From Pseudomonas sp. P818 (GTDB lineage Bacteria; Pseudomonadota; Gammaproteobacteria; Pseudomonadales; Pseudomonadaceae), in the NCBI RefSeq assembly GCF_000418555.1, contig NZ_ATKM01000015.1, positions 1 to 37,352 on the forward strand: DNA of 37,352 nt. The letters run 5' to 3'. Under the pieces are notes generated by a model that worked only from the letters and a program-made list of their open reading frames with translations, ran no database searches and was not told the origin of the DNA. A program made the translations under genes and the position numbers. Below are positions 7,340-15,484 of the stretch, piece by piece. The first letter of the stretch is position 1, and each line of letters starts with the position of its first letter.

Positions 7340-8800
7340 TCAACGTCCGGCAAGTGCCGGCATCACCCTTGGCCGCAGAATTTCGCCGGCGATAGCCAGC
7401 AAGCCGATAGCGCCCGCTATCCAGTACCACTGGGCGACCGGGTCGAACAGCAGCCAACCCAGCGCATGCAGGAACACCACCATGATCAGCACCGGGCTGA
7501 CATAGCGCACCATGAACAGCCACAGGGCGTAGCCTGCAGGTGGCAGGTCCAGCTCGTCGCGCATGATTTCGCTGCGCAGCGCATAGCCGGCGAGCACCAC
7601 CATGAAGATGCCGCCCAGCGGCATCATCCAGCGCGAGGTGAGGTAGTCCAGCCAGTCGAAGAAGTTCTTGCCCAGCGGCGTCCAGCCGGCCAGCAGGTTG
7701 AACGAGAGCATCGCCAGCAGGCTGATCACCAACAGCACGGCGCCAGAAGCCAGCGCTGCACGCAGACGGCTGATACCGTGTTTCTCGTTAAGGTAGGCCA
7801 CCGTGGCTTCGATCATGGAGATGGCCGAGGTCAGCGCGGCGATCGACACCATGGCGAAGAACAGCACGCCGAAGGCGGTACCGAAGGGCATCTGCTGGAA
7901 GGCCAGCGGCAGGCTCATGAAGATCAACCCAGGCCCAGCCTCAGGGCTCATGCCATTGGCGAAGATGATCGGGAAGATCGCCAGACCCGCCAGCAGCGCC
8001 ACGCAGGTATCGCAGATGGCAACTAGGAAAGTGGTGCGGGCGATGGACTGGCCGTCGGGGATGTAGGAGCCGTAGGTAAGGATGGCGCCCGAGGCGAGGC
8101 TGAGGGTGAAGAAGGCGTGGCCGAGGGCAGCCAACAGCGCCTCGCCGGTGATCTTCGAGGCATCGAAATGGAACAGGAAATCGAACCCGGCCTGGAAGCT
8201 GCCGCTGGTGAAGGCGTAGCCGACCAGCACGATCAGCATCAGGGCCAGGCCAGGCATCATCCAGCGCACGGCATTCTCGATGCCTTTCTGTACACCCTTG
8301 GCGACGATCCACAGGGTCAGCAGCGCCACCAGCACGCTCCAGCCACCGAGCTGCCATGGGTTTGCGTTGTGCGCCCCGAACACCCCACCGAGGGCCTCGA
8401 CGCTGGTGGCGGCCAGGGAACCGTCGAGCATCTTCCACGTATAGGCGAAGGCCCAACCAGCGACGACCACGTAGAAGCACAGGATCATGAAGCCAGCCAG
8501 CATGGCCATACCGCCCACAGCCTTCCACAGCGGATTGCCGCCGTTCTCGCGCACCACGCGGCCGATGGCATCGATGGGGCTGCCACGGCCACGTCGGCCA
8601 ACGGCGATCTCCGTCATCATCACCGGAATGCCAATGGCCAGAATGCACGCCAGGTACATCAGCACGAAGGCGCCGCCGCCGTACTCACCGGTGATATAGG
8701 GGAATTTCCAGATATTGCCCAGGCCCACGGCCGAGCCGGTTGCAGCGAGGATGAAGCCCCAGCGCGAGAGCCAGAGGTTCTTCGGTTTTTCACGGGTCAT
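7340..8800 (-). CDS. Sodium-dependent symporter, NSS/SNF family
   Basis: A 486-residue sodium-coupled amino acid transporter of the neurotransmitter:sodium symporter family. Helix 1 has the family signature TGSAVGLGNIWKFPY (about residues 21-35), which holds sodium- and substrate-binding backbone positions. About 12 membrane helices can be traced. The ATG is preceded by AGGTGA. It is the last gene after hppD, hmgA, fah and maiA, 91 bases after maiA with no terminator between, and a strong terminator follows it. Bacterial relatives carry tyrosine (Fusobacterium Tyt1), tryptophan (TnaT) or hydrophobic amino acids (MhsT). Uptake of tyrosine or phenylalanine is thus a reasonable inference, unproven. 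Confidence 0.9.
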   Translation of the reverse strand: MTREKPKNLWLSRWGFILAATGSAVGLGNIWKFPYITGEYGGGAFVLMYLACILAIGIPVMMTEIAVGRRGRGSPIDAIGRVVRENGGNPLWKAVGGMAMLAGFMILCFYVVVAGWAFAYTWKMLDGSLAATSVEALGGVFGAHNANPWQLGGWSVLVALLTLWIVAKGVQKGIENAVRWMMPGLALMLIVLVGYAFTSGSFQAGFDFLFHFDASKITGEALLAALGHAFFTLSLASGAILTYGSYIPDGQSIARTTFLVAICDTCVALLAGLAIFPIIFANGMSPEAGPGLIFMSLPLAFQQMPFGTAFGVLFFAMVSIAALTSAISMIEATVAYLNEKHGISRLRAALASGAVLLVISLLAMLSFNLLAGWTPLGKNFFDWLDYLTSRWMMPLGGIFMVVLAGYALRSEIMRDELDLPPAGYALWLFMVRYVSPVLIMVVFLHALGWLLFDPVAQWYWIAGAIGLLAIAGEILRPRVMPALAGR

Positions 8801-8891
8801 GCGTCACCTGTTTGTTTTTATCTGTGACGGAATCGGACCCGCCGCGCTCGTGGCGCAGCGGAATGCAAGGCTTGGGTTGAAGCCGGAGATG

Positions 8892-9542
8892 TCACTGGGC
8901 GTCGGCTTGCACCTCCGGCGCGGCCAATTGGAAGGCCTCCAGGGGTTCACAGCGCGCTGCCATGGCGACAATGCGTGGGTACGCGGCAAGGTCACAGTTA
9001 AAACGCCGCGCATTATACAGCTGCGGGATCAGACAGGCTTCCAGATATCCAGGCCGCTCGCCGAGCGACAGACGACCGTCGAATACGGCCAGCCCCTCCT
9101 CCACCGCTGCAAGACCGAGCGCGACCCAGTGCCGGTACCAGGCGTTTTTCGCGTCATCGGCAACGCCCAGTTCGCTGGACAAGTACTGCAGCACGCGCAG
9201 GTTGTTCAGCGGATGTACGTCGCAGGCAAGGTGCAGCGCCAGCGCCCGCACCTGTGCGCGCTCGGCCGGATCGGCCGGCAACAGCGCCGGCACCGGGAAG
9301 ATTTCCTCGAGGTATTCGAGGATCGCCAGCGACTGGGCGATGCGCACGCCACCGTTCTCCTCGTCCACCAGCAGCGGCAGCAGCCCCTGCGGGTTTAGCG
9401 CGCGGTAGTCGGCGCCGTGCTGCTGCCCGCCATCCTTGACCAGGTGCACCGGCACCTGCTCATAGGCCAGGCCCTTGAGGTTCAGGGCAATACGCACGCG
9501 GTAGGCGGCGCTGGAGCGCCAGTAGCCGTAGAGTTTCAACAT
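8892..9542 (-). CDS. maiA: Maleylacetoacetate isomerase
   Basis: A 216-residue zeta-class glutathione transferase that isomerises maleylacetoacetate to fumarylacetoacetate using glutathione. The N-terminal thioredoxin-like half carries the zeta active-site segment as RSSAAYRVRIAL (residues 9-20). The usual Cys of the SSC motif is Ala, as in many Pseudomonas homologues, while both serines are kept. The C-terminal helical domain contains the CDVHPLNNLRVLQYL run typical of the family. It is fourth in the homogentisate operon and separated from fah by a REP element. The start at 9542 fits the family's N-terminus (MLKLYGYWRSS). Confidence 0.94.
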   Translation of the reverse strand: MLKLYGYWRSSAAYRVRIALNLKGLAYEQVPVHLVKDGGQQHGADYRALNPQGLLPLLVDEENGGVRIAQSLAILEYLEEIFPVPALLPADPAERAQVRALALHLACDVHPLNNLRVLQYLSSELGVADDAKNAWYRHWVALGLAAVEEGLAVFDGRLSLGERPGYLEACLIPQLYNARRFNCDLAAYPRIVAMAARCEPLEAFQLAAPEVQADAQ

Positions 9543-9570
9543 TGCGGATTCCTTTCGAAACGCGACTTGC

Positions 9571-9637
9571 GTAGGAGCGGCTTCAGCCGCGATGCTTTAA
9601 GCGACTGCTGGCGAATCGCGGCTGAAACCGCTCCTAC
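9571..9637. repeat. REP element between fah and maiA
   Basis: Two 23-base arms (9571-9593 and 9615-9637) pair with one mismatch. They contain the Pseudomonas REP core GTAGGAGCGGCTTCAGCCGCG in inverted pairs (a BIME-like unit). It sits inside the operon and may modulate mRNA stability between fah and maiA. Confidence 0.85.
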
Positions 9638-9652
9638 AGCCGCCCCTACGAA

Positions 9653-10639
9653 TCAGCGGGCGTCGTACTTTTCCACCACCTGATCGATGGCGCCGAAGAT
9701 GCTCTGGCCGGCTGCGTCGAACATCTCGATACGCACCCGGTCGCCGAACTTGAGGAACGGTGTCTTCGCTTCGCCCTGCTCGACGATTTCCAGCATGCGT
9801 TTCTCTGCCAGGCAGCTCGATCCGGCGCTGCGGTCGTAGTTCGACACGGTGCCCGAACCGATGATGGTGCCGGCGCCCAGCGGTCGGGTCTTGGCCGCGT
9901 GGGCGACCAGAGTCGGAAAGTTGAAGGTCATGTCCACACCAGCATTCGGCTGACCGAACAGCGCACCGTTGATATGCGAGACCAGCGGCCGGTGCACCTT
10001 GCCGTCCTTCCAGCTGTCGCCCAGCTCGTCCGGCGTCACCGCCACCGGCGAGAAGCTCGACGACGGCTTGCTCTGGTAGAAGCCGAAGCCCTTGGCCAGC
10101 TCACCAGGGATCAGGTTGCGCAGCGAGACGTCGTTGACCAGCATCAGCAGACGAATGTGCCCGCCCGCCTCGGCCGGCGTGGCGCCCATCGGCACGTCGT
10201 CGGTGATCACCGCCAGCTCTGCCTCCAGGTCGATGCCCCAGGCTTCGTCGGCCAGGCGGATCGGGCTGTGCGGCGGAATGAAGGCATCTGCGCCGCCCTG
10301 GTACATCAGCGGGTCGTGCCAGAAGGACTCCGGCATCTCGGCGCCACGCGCCTTGCGCACCAGCTCGACGTGATTGACGTAGGCGCTGCCATCGGCCCAG
10401 TGATAGGCACGCGGTAGCGGGCTGTGGCAGGCGCTTTGATCGAAGGCGAAAGCCCCCTCCTCCATGCCATCGTTGAGGCGCTGGTAGACCGCTTCGAGCT
10501 TGGGCCGGGCCACTGCCCAATCATCCAGTGCGGCCTGCAGGGTAAAAGCGATCTGCGGCGCGAGCACGGCGCGGGTGAGATCGCGGGAGACGACGATCAG
10601 CACGCCATCGCGGCCCTGGTTCAGTGATGCGAGTTTCAT
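9653..10639 (-). CDS. Fumarylacetoacetate hydrolase, short form
   Basis: A 328-residue FAH-superfamily hydrolase predicted to cleave fumarylacetoacetate to fumarate and acetoacetate, the last step of tyrosine catabolism. Metal-binding acidic residues are visible in the GIDLEAELAVITDDVP segment (near 155-170), and the FAH-fold motif GTIIGSGTVSN follows near 280. Canonical FahA of P. aeruginosa and animals is about 430 residues, so this is the shorter bacterial type. ATG 10639 (MKLASLNQG) is chosen because AAGGA precedes it; an open frame to 10807 runs back through the REP element and hmgA and is not coding. The context between hmgA and maiA fixes its role. Confidence 0.9.
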   Translation of the reverse strand: MKLASLNQGRDGVLIVVSRDLTRAVLAPQIAFTLQAALDDWAVARPKLEAVYQRLNDGMEEGAFAFDQSACHSPLPRAYHWADGSAYVNHVELVRKARGAEMPESFWHDPLMYQGGADAFIPPHSPIRLADEAWGIDLEAELAVITDDVPMGATPAEAGGHIRLLMLVNDVSLRNLIPGELAKGFGFYQSKPSSSFSPVAVTPDELGDSWKDGKVHRPLVSHINGALFGQPNAGVDMTFNFPTLVAHAAKTRPLGAGTIIGSGTVSNYDRSAGSSCLAEKRMLEIVEQGEAKTPFLKFGDRVRIEMFDAAGQSIFGAIDQVVEKYDAR

Positions 10640-10661
10640 CGGTAATCCTTCGAATTCTGAG

Positions 10662-10728
10662 GTAGGAGCGAGCTCTGCTCGCGAACCCTGACCGAACAAA
10701 AAGCTTCGCGAGCGGAGCTCGCTCCTAC
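10662..10728. repeat. REP element between hmgA and fah
   Basis: Arms of 24 bases (10662-10685 and 10705-10728) pair with one G-T mismatch. The core is GTAGGAGCGAGCTC, a variant of the family at 9571-9637. It is one of two REP pairs within the homogentisate operon. Confidence 0.85.
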
Positions 10729-10742
10729 AGGTTTGTCTGACC

Positions 10743-11876
10743 CTACAACCCCGGCGCACGCCAGGAGTTGACGTACTCGGCCAAGTCCACCGCACTGGCG
10801 GCATCACTGACCTCCAGGGCGCGGCGGGTATCGATCATCACTGCCACCTCGTCGATGAAGGTGGCCGGGTCCTCCTGGCTCTTCTTCAATGCCTTGGGAT
10901 GCGGCCCGTGGGGGAAGCCACAGGGATGCAGGGTGACCATACCGGCCTCGATGTTGTCGCGGCTGAAGAAGTTGCCGCGGTGGTAGAACAGCACTTCGTC
11001 GTAGTCGTCGTTGTTGTGGAAGAACGGCACCTTGAGCGCACCGGGGTCGGACTCCACTGGCCGCGGGGTGAAGGTGCAGACCACGAAGCCGTTGGCGACG
11101 AAGGTGGTGTGCGCCGAAGGCGGCAGGTGGTAGCGATGGCTGATGAGCGGACGAATATCGCGCCAGTTCAGGCGCACCACGGTGTTGTCGCCGTGCCAGC
11201 CGACCACGTCCAGCGGGTTGTACGGGTAAGTCACGGTGCTGATCTGATTGCGCCGCTTGATCCTGATCTGCCAGGTGTTTTCGTCCTGCTGCGCCTTGAA
11301 GGCCTCGTCGAGACGCGGATGATCGAGCACGGCGGGGTCGAAGATCGCCTGCGGTCCCAGCAGGCCCTTGTCCGGCAGCTGGTAGGCGCCGTCGCTGTTC
11401 TCGATCAGCAGGAAGTAGCTCGGCGTGCTGGCTTCGATGCGCCAGGCGGTGCCGCGAGGGATCAGCAGGTAATCGCCGTCGCGGTACTCCAGATGGCCGA
11501 AATCGCAGTACAGGTGCCCTGCCCCCTCGTGGACGAACATCAGCTCGTCACCGTCGGCATTACGCACCAGGTGGCGCATGGCGCCGTGGGTGCGCCAGAC
11601 GCGCAGTTTGACGTCAGCGTTGTGCAGGGTCAGCGGCGCCGCCAGCGGGCAGTCGCGCTCGCTGGGGATGTCGTTGAAGTTGAACGCATGCGGGCGCAGC
11701 GGGCCTTCCCAGTCGATCCAGCCGGTCGGCGGATGCTTGTGGTGCAGGTGCGCGGTGGGGCCGAAGAAGCCCTCGCGGCCCATCTCGCGCTCGTAGGTGC
11801 CCTGCGGCAGGTCGCAGTGCGCCTGGCGCGAGCACTCGCCTTCACGCAGGGGAAAGCGGATCCATTGACGGCTCAT
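10743..11876 (-). CDS. hmgA: Homogentisate 1,2-dioxygenase, short form
   Basis: A 377-residue cupin dioxygenase that opens the ring of homogentisate to give maleylacetoacetate. The iron site is recognisable as DYDEVLFYHRGNF (Glu ligand) followed by HPCGFPHGPHP (His ligands), the homogentisate dioxygenase signature. Canonical HmgA proteins are about 430-440 residues; this one is clearly shorter and divergent, like the form found with short FAH in some other proteobacteria. The start is 4 bases after the hppD stop, so the two are translationally linked. The product assignment rests on the signature plus the complete pathway around it. Confidence 0.9.
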   Translation of the reverse strand: MSRQWIRFPLREGECSRQAHCDLPQGTYEREMGREGFFGPTAHLHHKHPPTGWIDWEGPLRPHAFNFNDIPSERDCPLAAPLTLHNADVKLRVWRTHGAMRHLVRNADGDELMFVHEGAGHLYCDFGHLEYRDGDYLLIPRGTAWRIEASTPSYFLLIENSDGAYQLPDKGLLGPQAIFDPAVLDHPRLDEAFKAQQDENTWQIRIKRRNQISTVTYPYNPLDVVGWHGDNTVVRLNWRDIRPLISHRYHLPPSAHTTFVANGFVVCTFTPRPVESDPGALKVPFFHNNDDYDEVLFYHRGNFFSRDNIEAGMVTLHPCGFPHGPHPKALKKSQEDPATFIDEVAVMIDTRRALEVSDAASAVDLAEYVNSWRAPGL

Positions 11877-11880
11877 GGCG

Positions 11881-12966
11881 TCACTCCTCGGCCTTGATCA
11901 CACCGCGACGCAGCTGGTCTTCCTCGATCGACTCGAACAGCGCCTTGAAGTTGCCCTCGCCGAAACCCTGATTGCCCTTGCGCTGGATGATCTCGAAGAA
12001 GATCGGGCCGATCACCGTGTTGGTGAAGATCTGCAGCAGGATACCGTCGTCGCCCGGTGCTCCGTCGATCAGGATGTTCAGCTCGCGCAGCACATCGGTC
12101 GGCTCGCCATGGCCGGCGACGCGGCTGTCGACCTTTTCATAATAGGTGTCCGGGGTGGTCATGAAGCCCACGCCGTTGGCGCGCAGCTGGCGCACGGTGG
12201 CGTAGATGTCGTCGGTGGACAGGGCGATGTGCTGAATGCCTTCGCCGTGGTATTCGCGGATGAATTCCTCGATCTGCGACTTGTCGTCGGCCGACTCGTT
12301 GATCGGAATGCGGATCTTGCCGCAGGGCGCGGTCATGGCGCGGGAGAACAGGCCGGTGAGCTTGCCTTCGATGTCGAAGTAGCGGATCTCGCGGAAGTTG
12401 GCGATGCGCTCGTAGAAGCCGGACCAGACATCCATCTGCCCGCGGCGCACGTTGTGGGTCAGGTGGTCGATGCACTGCAGGCCGACGGCGTTGTCGTTGG
12501 CACTGCGGCCTTCGATGTACTCGAAGTCGACGTCGTAGATGGTCTTGTCGCCATAACGGTCGACCAGATACAGCAGCGAGCCGCCAATGCCTTCGACGCA
12601 GGGAATGTTCAGCTCGCCGAAATTGGCGTGGCTGCCCACCAGCTTGGCGCCCTGCTGCTCGACGTAGGCCGCGGCCTGGGCGGCGTTCTTGACCCGGAAG
12701 GCCATGGCGCAGGCGCTGGGACCGTGCTTCTCGCCGAATGCGCGCACGTGCCCGGTGGGGCTGCCGTTGAGCACGATGTTGATGTCGTTCTGCTGGAACA
12801 GCCACACCTCTTTCGAGCGGTGCTTGGCGGTCTCGGTAAAGCCCATGGCGGTGAACAACTGGCGCAGTTGCTCGATACCTTCGGCGGTCGGTGCGGTGAA
12901 TTCGACGAACTCGAAACCGTCGGTTCCGATGGGGTTGTGCTGCTCGATCTTGGCCACGGCGGTCAT
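11881..12966 (-). CDS. hppD: 4-hydroxyphenylpyruvate dioxygenase
   Basis: A 361-residue non-haem iron enzyme that converts 4-hydroxyphenylpyruvate to homogentisate. The two VOC-type halves are visible. Iron ligands fit the His in CIDHLTHNV, the His in GIQHIALST and the Glu in FFEIIQRKGNQGFGEGN, the last being the family's C-terminal signature. Length equals other bacterial HPPDs (about 357). A perfect AGGAGG lies just before the ATG. It is the first gene of the operon; 224 bases separate it from the preceding ABM gene, and that gap holds a TyrR/PhhR-like box (13145-13162). Expression is probably induced by aromatic amino acids. Confidence 0.96.
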   Translation of the reverse strand: MTAVAKIEQHNPIGTDGFEFVEFTAPTAEGIEQLRQLFTAMGFTETAKHRSKEVWLFQQNDINIVLNGSPTGHVRAFGEKHGPSACAMAFRVKNAAQAAAYVEQQGAKLVGSHANFGELNIPCVEGIGGSLLYLVDRYGDKTIYDVDFEYIEGRSANDNAVGLQCIDHLTHNVRRGQMDVWSGFYERIANFREIRYFDIEGKLTGLFSRAMTAPCGKIRIPINESADDKSQIEEFIREYHGEGIQHIALSTDDIYATVRQLRANGVGFMTTPDTYYEKVDSRVAGHGEPTDVLRELNILIDGAPGDDGILLQIFTNTVIGPIFFEIIQRKGNQGFGEGNFKALFESIEEDQLRRGVIKAEE

Positions 12967-13144
12967 TTCGCCTCCTGATTGTCATTGTTATGGCAGCCGC
13001 ACGAATGCGTTGCGGACAACCTCATGACAACCGAGCGCAGACCCACTCTCAAGACGGCTTGCGACACTTCGACACAGTAGCCAGGCGCAGCGCCGGCAAA
13101 TTTTCGTTACACCAAGCCACTTATGCAGACATCATCCCGCCTGG

Positions 13145-13162
13145 CGTAAAGATAACCTTACA
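13145..13162. promoter_or_regulatory. Candidate PhhR/TyrR box upstream of hppD
   Basis: CGTAAA-N6-CTTACA matches the TyrR/PhhR consensus TGTAAA-N6-TTTACA at 10 of 12 positions, with one mismatch in each half. It lies about 180 bases upstream of hppD, 29 bases beyond the stop of the ABM gene. PhhR is the Pseudomonas activator of phenylalanine and tyrosine catabolism. The call is from consensus memory only. Confidence 0.4.
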
Positions 13163-13181
13163 GTCCGGTCTACCGGCTTGC

Positions 13182-13200
13182 CGCTGGCGCTCAGCCAGCG
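13182..13200 (-). other. Hairpin at the end of the ABM gene
   Basis: CGCTGGC (13182-13188) and GCCAGCG (13194-13200) form a 7-bp stem that overlaps the stop codon of the ABM gene. No T run follows on the minus strand, so it is not a typical terminator; read-through towards hppD is possible. Confidence 0.4.
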
Positions 13201-13517
13201 CGTGAGAAGTCGTAGGCGCGCTCGACCTTGGCCACCCGCGTGGCAAATGCGGCGTACCAATCGGCTCGCCCCTGCTCACGCACGGCGCTGTGCTCGGCGT
13301 GCTCACGCCAGGCGCGGATAGCCTCCTCGCTCTGCCAGTAGGACAGCGTGATGCCCAGACCATCGCTGCGCGCCGACTCCACGCCGAGAAAGCCGGGCTG
13401 CTCTGCCGCCAGTTCCAGCATGCGCTGCGCGGCTTCGGCGTAGCCGGCGTCCACCTCGGTGCGCAGCGAGGTGAAGATCACCACGTAGTAAGGCGGCTGC
13501 GGTGTGGCGGCAATCAC
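13191..13517 (-). CDS. ABM-domain (antibiotic biosynthesis monooxygenase-like) protein
   Basis: A 108-residue single-domain protein of the dimeric alpha-beta barrel ABM family: a first strand YYVVIFTS, then EQPGFLGVES, SYWQSEEAIRAWREH and a C-terminal strand VERAYDF. Such proteins may be cofactor-free oxygenases of aromatic or quinone compounds, haem-degrading, or of unknown role. The start is GTG (13517), overlapping the TGA of the upstream amidotransferase-like gene by 4 bases (GTGA), so the two are translationally coupled. The substrate is not predictable. Proximity to the homogentisate operon hints at aromatic or quinone chemistry, but this is only inference. Confidence 0.85.
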   Translation of the reverse strand: MIAATPQPPYYVVIFTSLRTEVDAGYAEAAQRMLELAAEQPGFLGVESARSDGLGITLSYWQSEEAIRAWREHAEHSAVREQGRADWYAAFATRVAKVERAYDFSRAG

Positions 13518-14251
13518 GAGGCTACCGCCAGATGTGCCTCATGCACCGACTGCACCGCACAGGCGCCGACCAGACCGGCCACAACTGGCGGCAGACGACC
13601 TTCCAATGCTGCGCGCTCGGGCTGGAACAGGGTGGCGATGAAGAACGGATGGTCCTCCAGCTCGATCGCCCGCACCGCACCCGCCTGGTCATGCCCGGAG
13701 GCCTTCAGCGCCTGGGCCATCAGCGGCTCGACGAAGGCATCGACGAGACCGTAGCGGCACAGGTACTGCTCGTTGATCTCGCGTACGCCGTAGAGTTCGG
13801 CAATGCGCGAGCCGGATACCAGATGCACATGCTCGCTGACATCCAGCAGCGCGCAGGTCAGGGGCGCGATCATCGGATTTTGCGCTTGCGGCGACAATTC
13901 GGCGTGCTCGGCATCGGTCCAGCCCAGGCGATTGCGTGCGTATTCGAGCAGCGCGTGCTGGAATCCGCCACAGGTGCCGAGAAATGGCACACCCTGCTCG
14001 CGGGCAAAGCGAATGGCGCGCAGCGCCCCCTCGGTGGCGACATAGGGGCTGCCAGGCACGCACCAGATACCGTCATAGGCCATCAGGGCTGCGTCCTCGA
14101 GAATGCCGTCGGTGGCCAGCCAATCATGCTCGACCGCCACTCCCAGTGCTTCACTGGCCAGGCGCAACGCCTCGGGGATGGCCCGGTGCGCGGTGATCGC
14201 CGGGTTGTAATCGCCTACCAGCGCCACCTTGACTCGACACTTGCTGTACAT
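13514..14251 (-). CDS. CTP synthase C-terminal-like class I amidotransferase homologue
   Basis: A 245-residue protein resembling only the glutaminase half of CTP synthase PyrG; the synthetase half is absent. The nucleophile elbow is LGTCGGFQHALLEYARN (Cys94), aligning with PyrG LGICLGMQVALIDYARH. The segment matching PyrG FHPE reads FQPE (Gln210, Glu212), so the catalytic His is replaced by Gln. Glutamine hydrolysis is therefore doubtful, although a different acyl or thiol chemistry at Cys94 remains possible. The family is annotated elsewhere as CTP synthase C-terminal region-related (seleno)protein. ATG 14251 follows GGAGGG. It is co-transcribed with the ABM gene and divergent from a LysR regulator. 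Confidence 0.85.
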   Translation of the reverse strand: MYSKCRVKVALVGDYNPAITAHRAIPEALRLASEALGVAVEHDWLATDGILEDAALMAYDGIWCVPGSPYVATEGALRAIRFAREQGVPFLGTCGGFQHALLEYARNRLGWTDAEHAELSPQAQNPMIAPLTCALLDVSEHVHLVSGSRIAELYGVREINEQYLCRYGLVDAFVEPLMAQALKASGHDQAGAVRAIELEDHPFFIATLFQPERAALEGRLPPVVAGLVGACAVQSVHEAHLAVAS

Positions 14252-14272
14252 ACGCTTTCCCTCCAACTTGCA

Positions 14273-14289
14273 TGGCAACCTCCTTGCCA
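14273..14289. promoter_or_regulatory. Inverted repeat in the LysR/amidotransferase divergent promoter
   Basis: TGGCAA-N5-TTGCCA is a perfect 6-bp inverted repeat in the 96-base gap between the divergent starts at 14251 and 14348. Its length and position suit a LysR-type operator, though the T and A are spaced wider than the classic T-N11-A. A TTGCGCAA palindrome lies nearby at 14304-14311. Confidence 0.4.
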
Positions 14290-14347
14290 CTATAAGATGG
14301 CGCTTGCGCAATAATAATTGGCGAATAGACAAGCAGAGATTGCAGCT

Positions 14348-15211
14348 GTGCAATATCAAATCGATCACACCGACCTCTCGCTGGTACTCGCTCTGGTGCG
14401 CGGCCGCTCCCTGGCGCGGGCTGCAGAACTGCTGCAGGTGGACGTCTCCACCGTATTTCGCGCCGTACGCCGGCTCGAAGCTGCATTGGGTGTGGCGCTG
14501 TTCGAAAAGAGTCGGCGCGGCTATGAACCCAGCGAGACCGCCCGCGCCCTGGCGGAACAGGCCGAACGCGCCGAACAGGCGCTGGATGCCGCGCGTGTGG
14601 CGCTGGAGCTGGGCAAGCAGGTGGTCAGCGGCACGGTGCGCCTGACCTGTACCGACGCCGTACTGAGCAGCCTGCTGCTACCGGCGCTGGCGCGCTTCAT
14701 GCCCAGTTACCCGGCCCTGGCGCTGGAGCTGGTGACGTCCAATGACTTCGCCAACCTCAGCCGGCGCGACGCCGACCTGGCCCTGCGCCTGACCAACGAG
14801 CCGCCGGAGCATCTGGTGGGGCGGCGCCTGGCAAAGGTGTCGTATCGGGTTTGCGCCCGCGATGATGGCCAGGACCGCAGCGACCTGGCCCGCCAGAGCT
14901 GGATCGCCCCGGACGAGGCGATGCCGGATCACGCCACGGTACTCTGGCGCCTGCGCGAGTTGCCGGGCGTCACCCCCAACTACCGCTGCAGCAGCATGTA
15001 CGCCGTGGCGCAACTGGCGCGCGCTGGTTTGGGCGTTGCCGCCCTGCCCGACTTCGTGCTGCGCGCCCATCCCGAACTCAAGGCACTCGGCCCGCCGCTG
15101 ACCGGCTGCGACACCGAACTCTGGCTGCTGACCCGCCCCGACTGCCGGGCGTTGCGTTCGGTGCAGACGCTGTTCGAGGAACTGGGCAAGGCCTTGATGA
15201 ACAGTGACTAA
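14348..15211 (+). CDS. LysR-family transcriptional regulator
   Basis: A 287-residue LysR-type regulator. The winged helix-turn-helix is at about residues 7-65 (SLARAAELLQVDVSTVFRAV is the HTH), with the usual ALFEKSRRGYEPSETA wing. A periplasmic-binding-like effector domain follows. The chosen start is GTG at 14348 (then QYQIDHTDLS), which puts the HTH at the normal distance; a TTG at 14318 would add ten residues. Neither has a strong Shine-Dalgarno. It diverges from the amidotransferase-like and ABM genes and probably controls them. A large part of the effector domain is shorter than usual (about 200 residues), as in the CrgA-like subgroup. Confidence 0.9.
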   Translation: MQYQIDHTDLSLVLALVRGRSLARAAELLQVDVSTVFRAVRRLEAALGVALFEKSRRGYEPSETARALAEQAERAEQALDAARVALELGKQVVSGTVRLTCTDAVLSSLLLPALARFMPSYPALALELVTSNDFANLSRRDADLALRLTNEPPEHLVGRRLAKVSYRVCARDDGQDRSDLARQSWIAPDEAMPDHATVLWRLRELPGVTPNYRCSSMYAVAQLARAGLGVAALPDFVLRAHPELKALGPPLTGCDTELWLLTRPDCRALRSVQTLFEELGKALMNSD

Positions 15212-15219
15212 AGCAAAGC

Positions 15220-15303
15220 GTCGCCGCTAAAGCGCCTCCCACAGAAAGGGAGCAGCCTGTCATTGCAGCAACGAAACCTTGTGGGAGGGGCTTCAGCCGC
15301 GAC
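15220..15303. repeat. REP palindrome pair after the LysR gene
   Basis: Two 24-base arms (15220-15243 and 15280-15303) pair with three mismatches around a 36-base loop. The CCTCCCACA core relates it to the trmO element at 4135-4190. Confidence 0.75.
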
Positions 15304-15317
15304 AGGCCAGGAAGCTG

Positions 15318-15484
15318 TGTAGTCTGGATGCAATCCGGGGACCTTGGCTGCGCAAAAGAGCATCGCGGCTGAAGCCGCTCCTACAAATGCTCACCTACCC
15401 CGGTAGGAGCGACTGGGCGGCATTCCGTTTCAGCCGAAGAACTTCCCGAGATCCTGATCGCCGCGGTGCGCACGGCGCACCCTA
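15318..15484. repeat. Cluster of mixed REP half-elements
   Basis: The convergent gap between the LysR gene and the ABC exporter holds several palindromic fragments: a half of the GTAGCCCGGATGCAATCCGGG family (about 15318-15339, diverged), REP halves with GCGGCTGAAGCCGCTCCTAC (about 15363-15384) and GTAGGAGCGACTGGGCGG (about 15403-15436), and a GGTGCGC/GCGCACC palindrome (15465-15481). No gene was seen in 15212-15488. Confidence 0.7.

Noticed and set aside
9571..10728. The repeats in the homogentisate operon as a CRISPR array
   Set aside because: They are two isolated inverted REP pairs without regular spacers or cas genes.
10640..10807. N-terminal extension of fah to 10807
   Set aside because: The extension translates the REP element and the end of hmgA. 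The ATG at 10639 has a ribosome site and gives the family's N-terminus.
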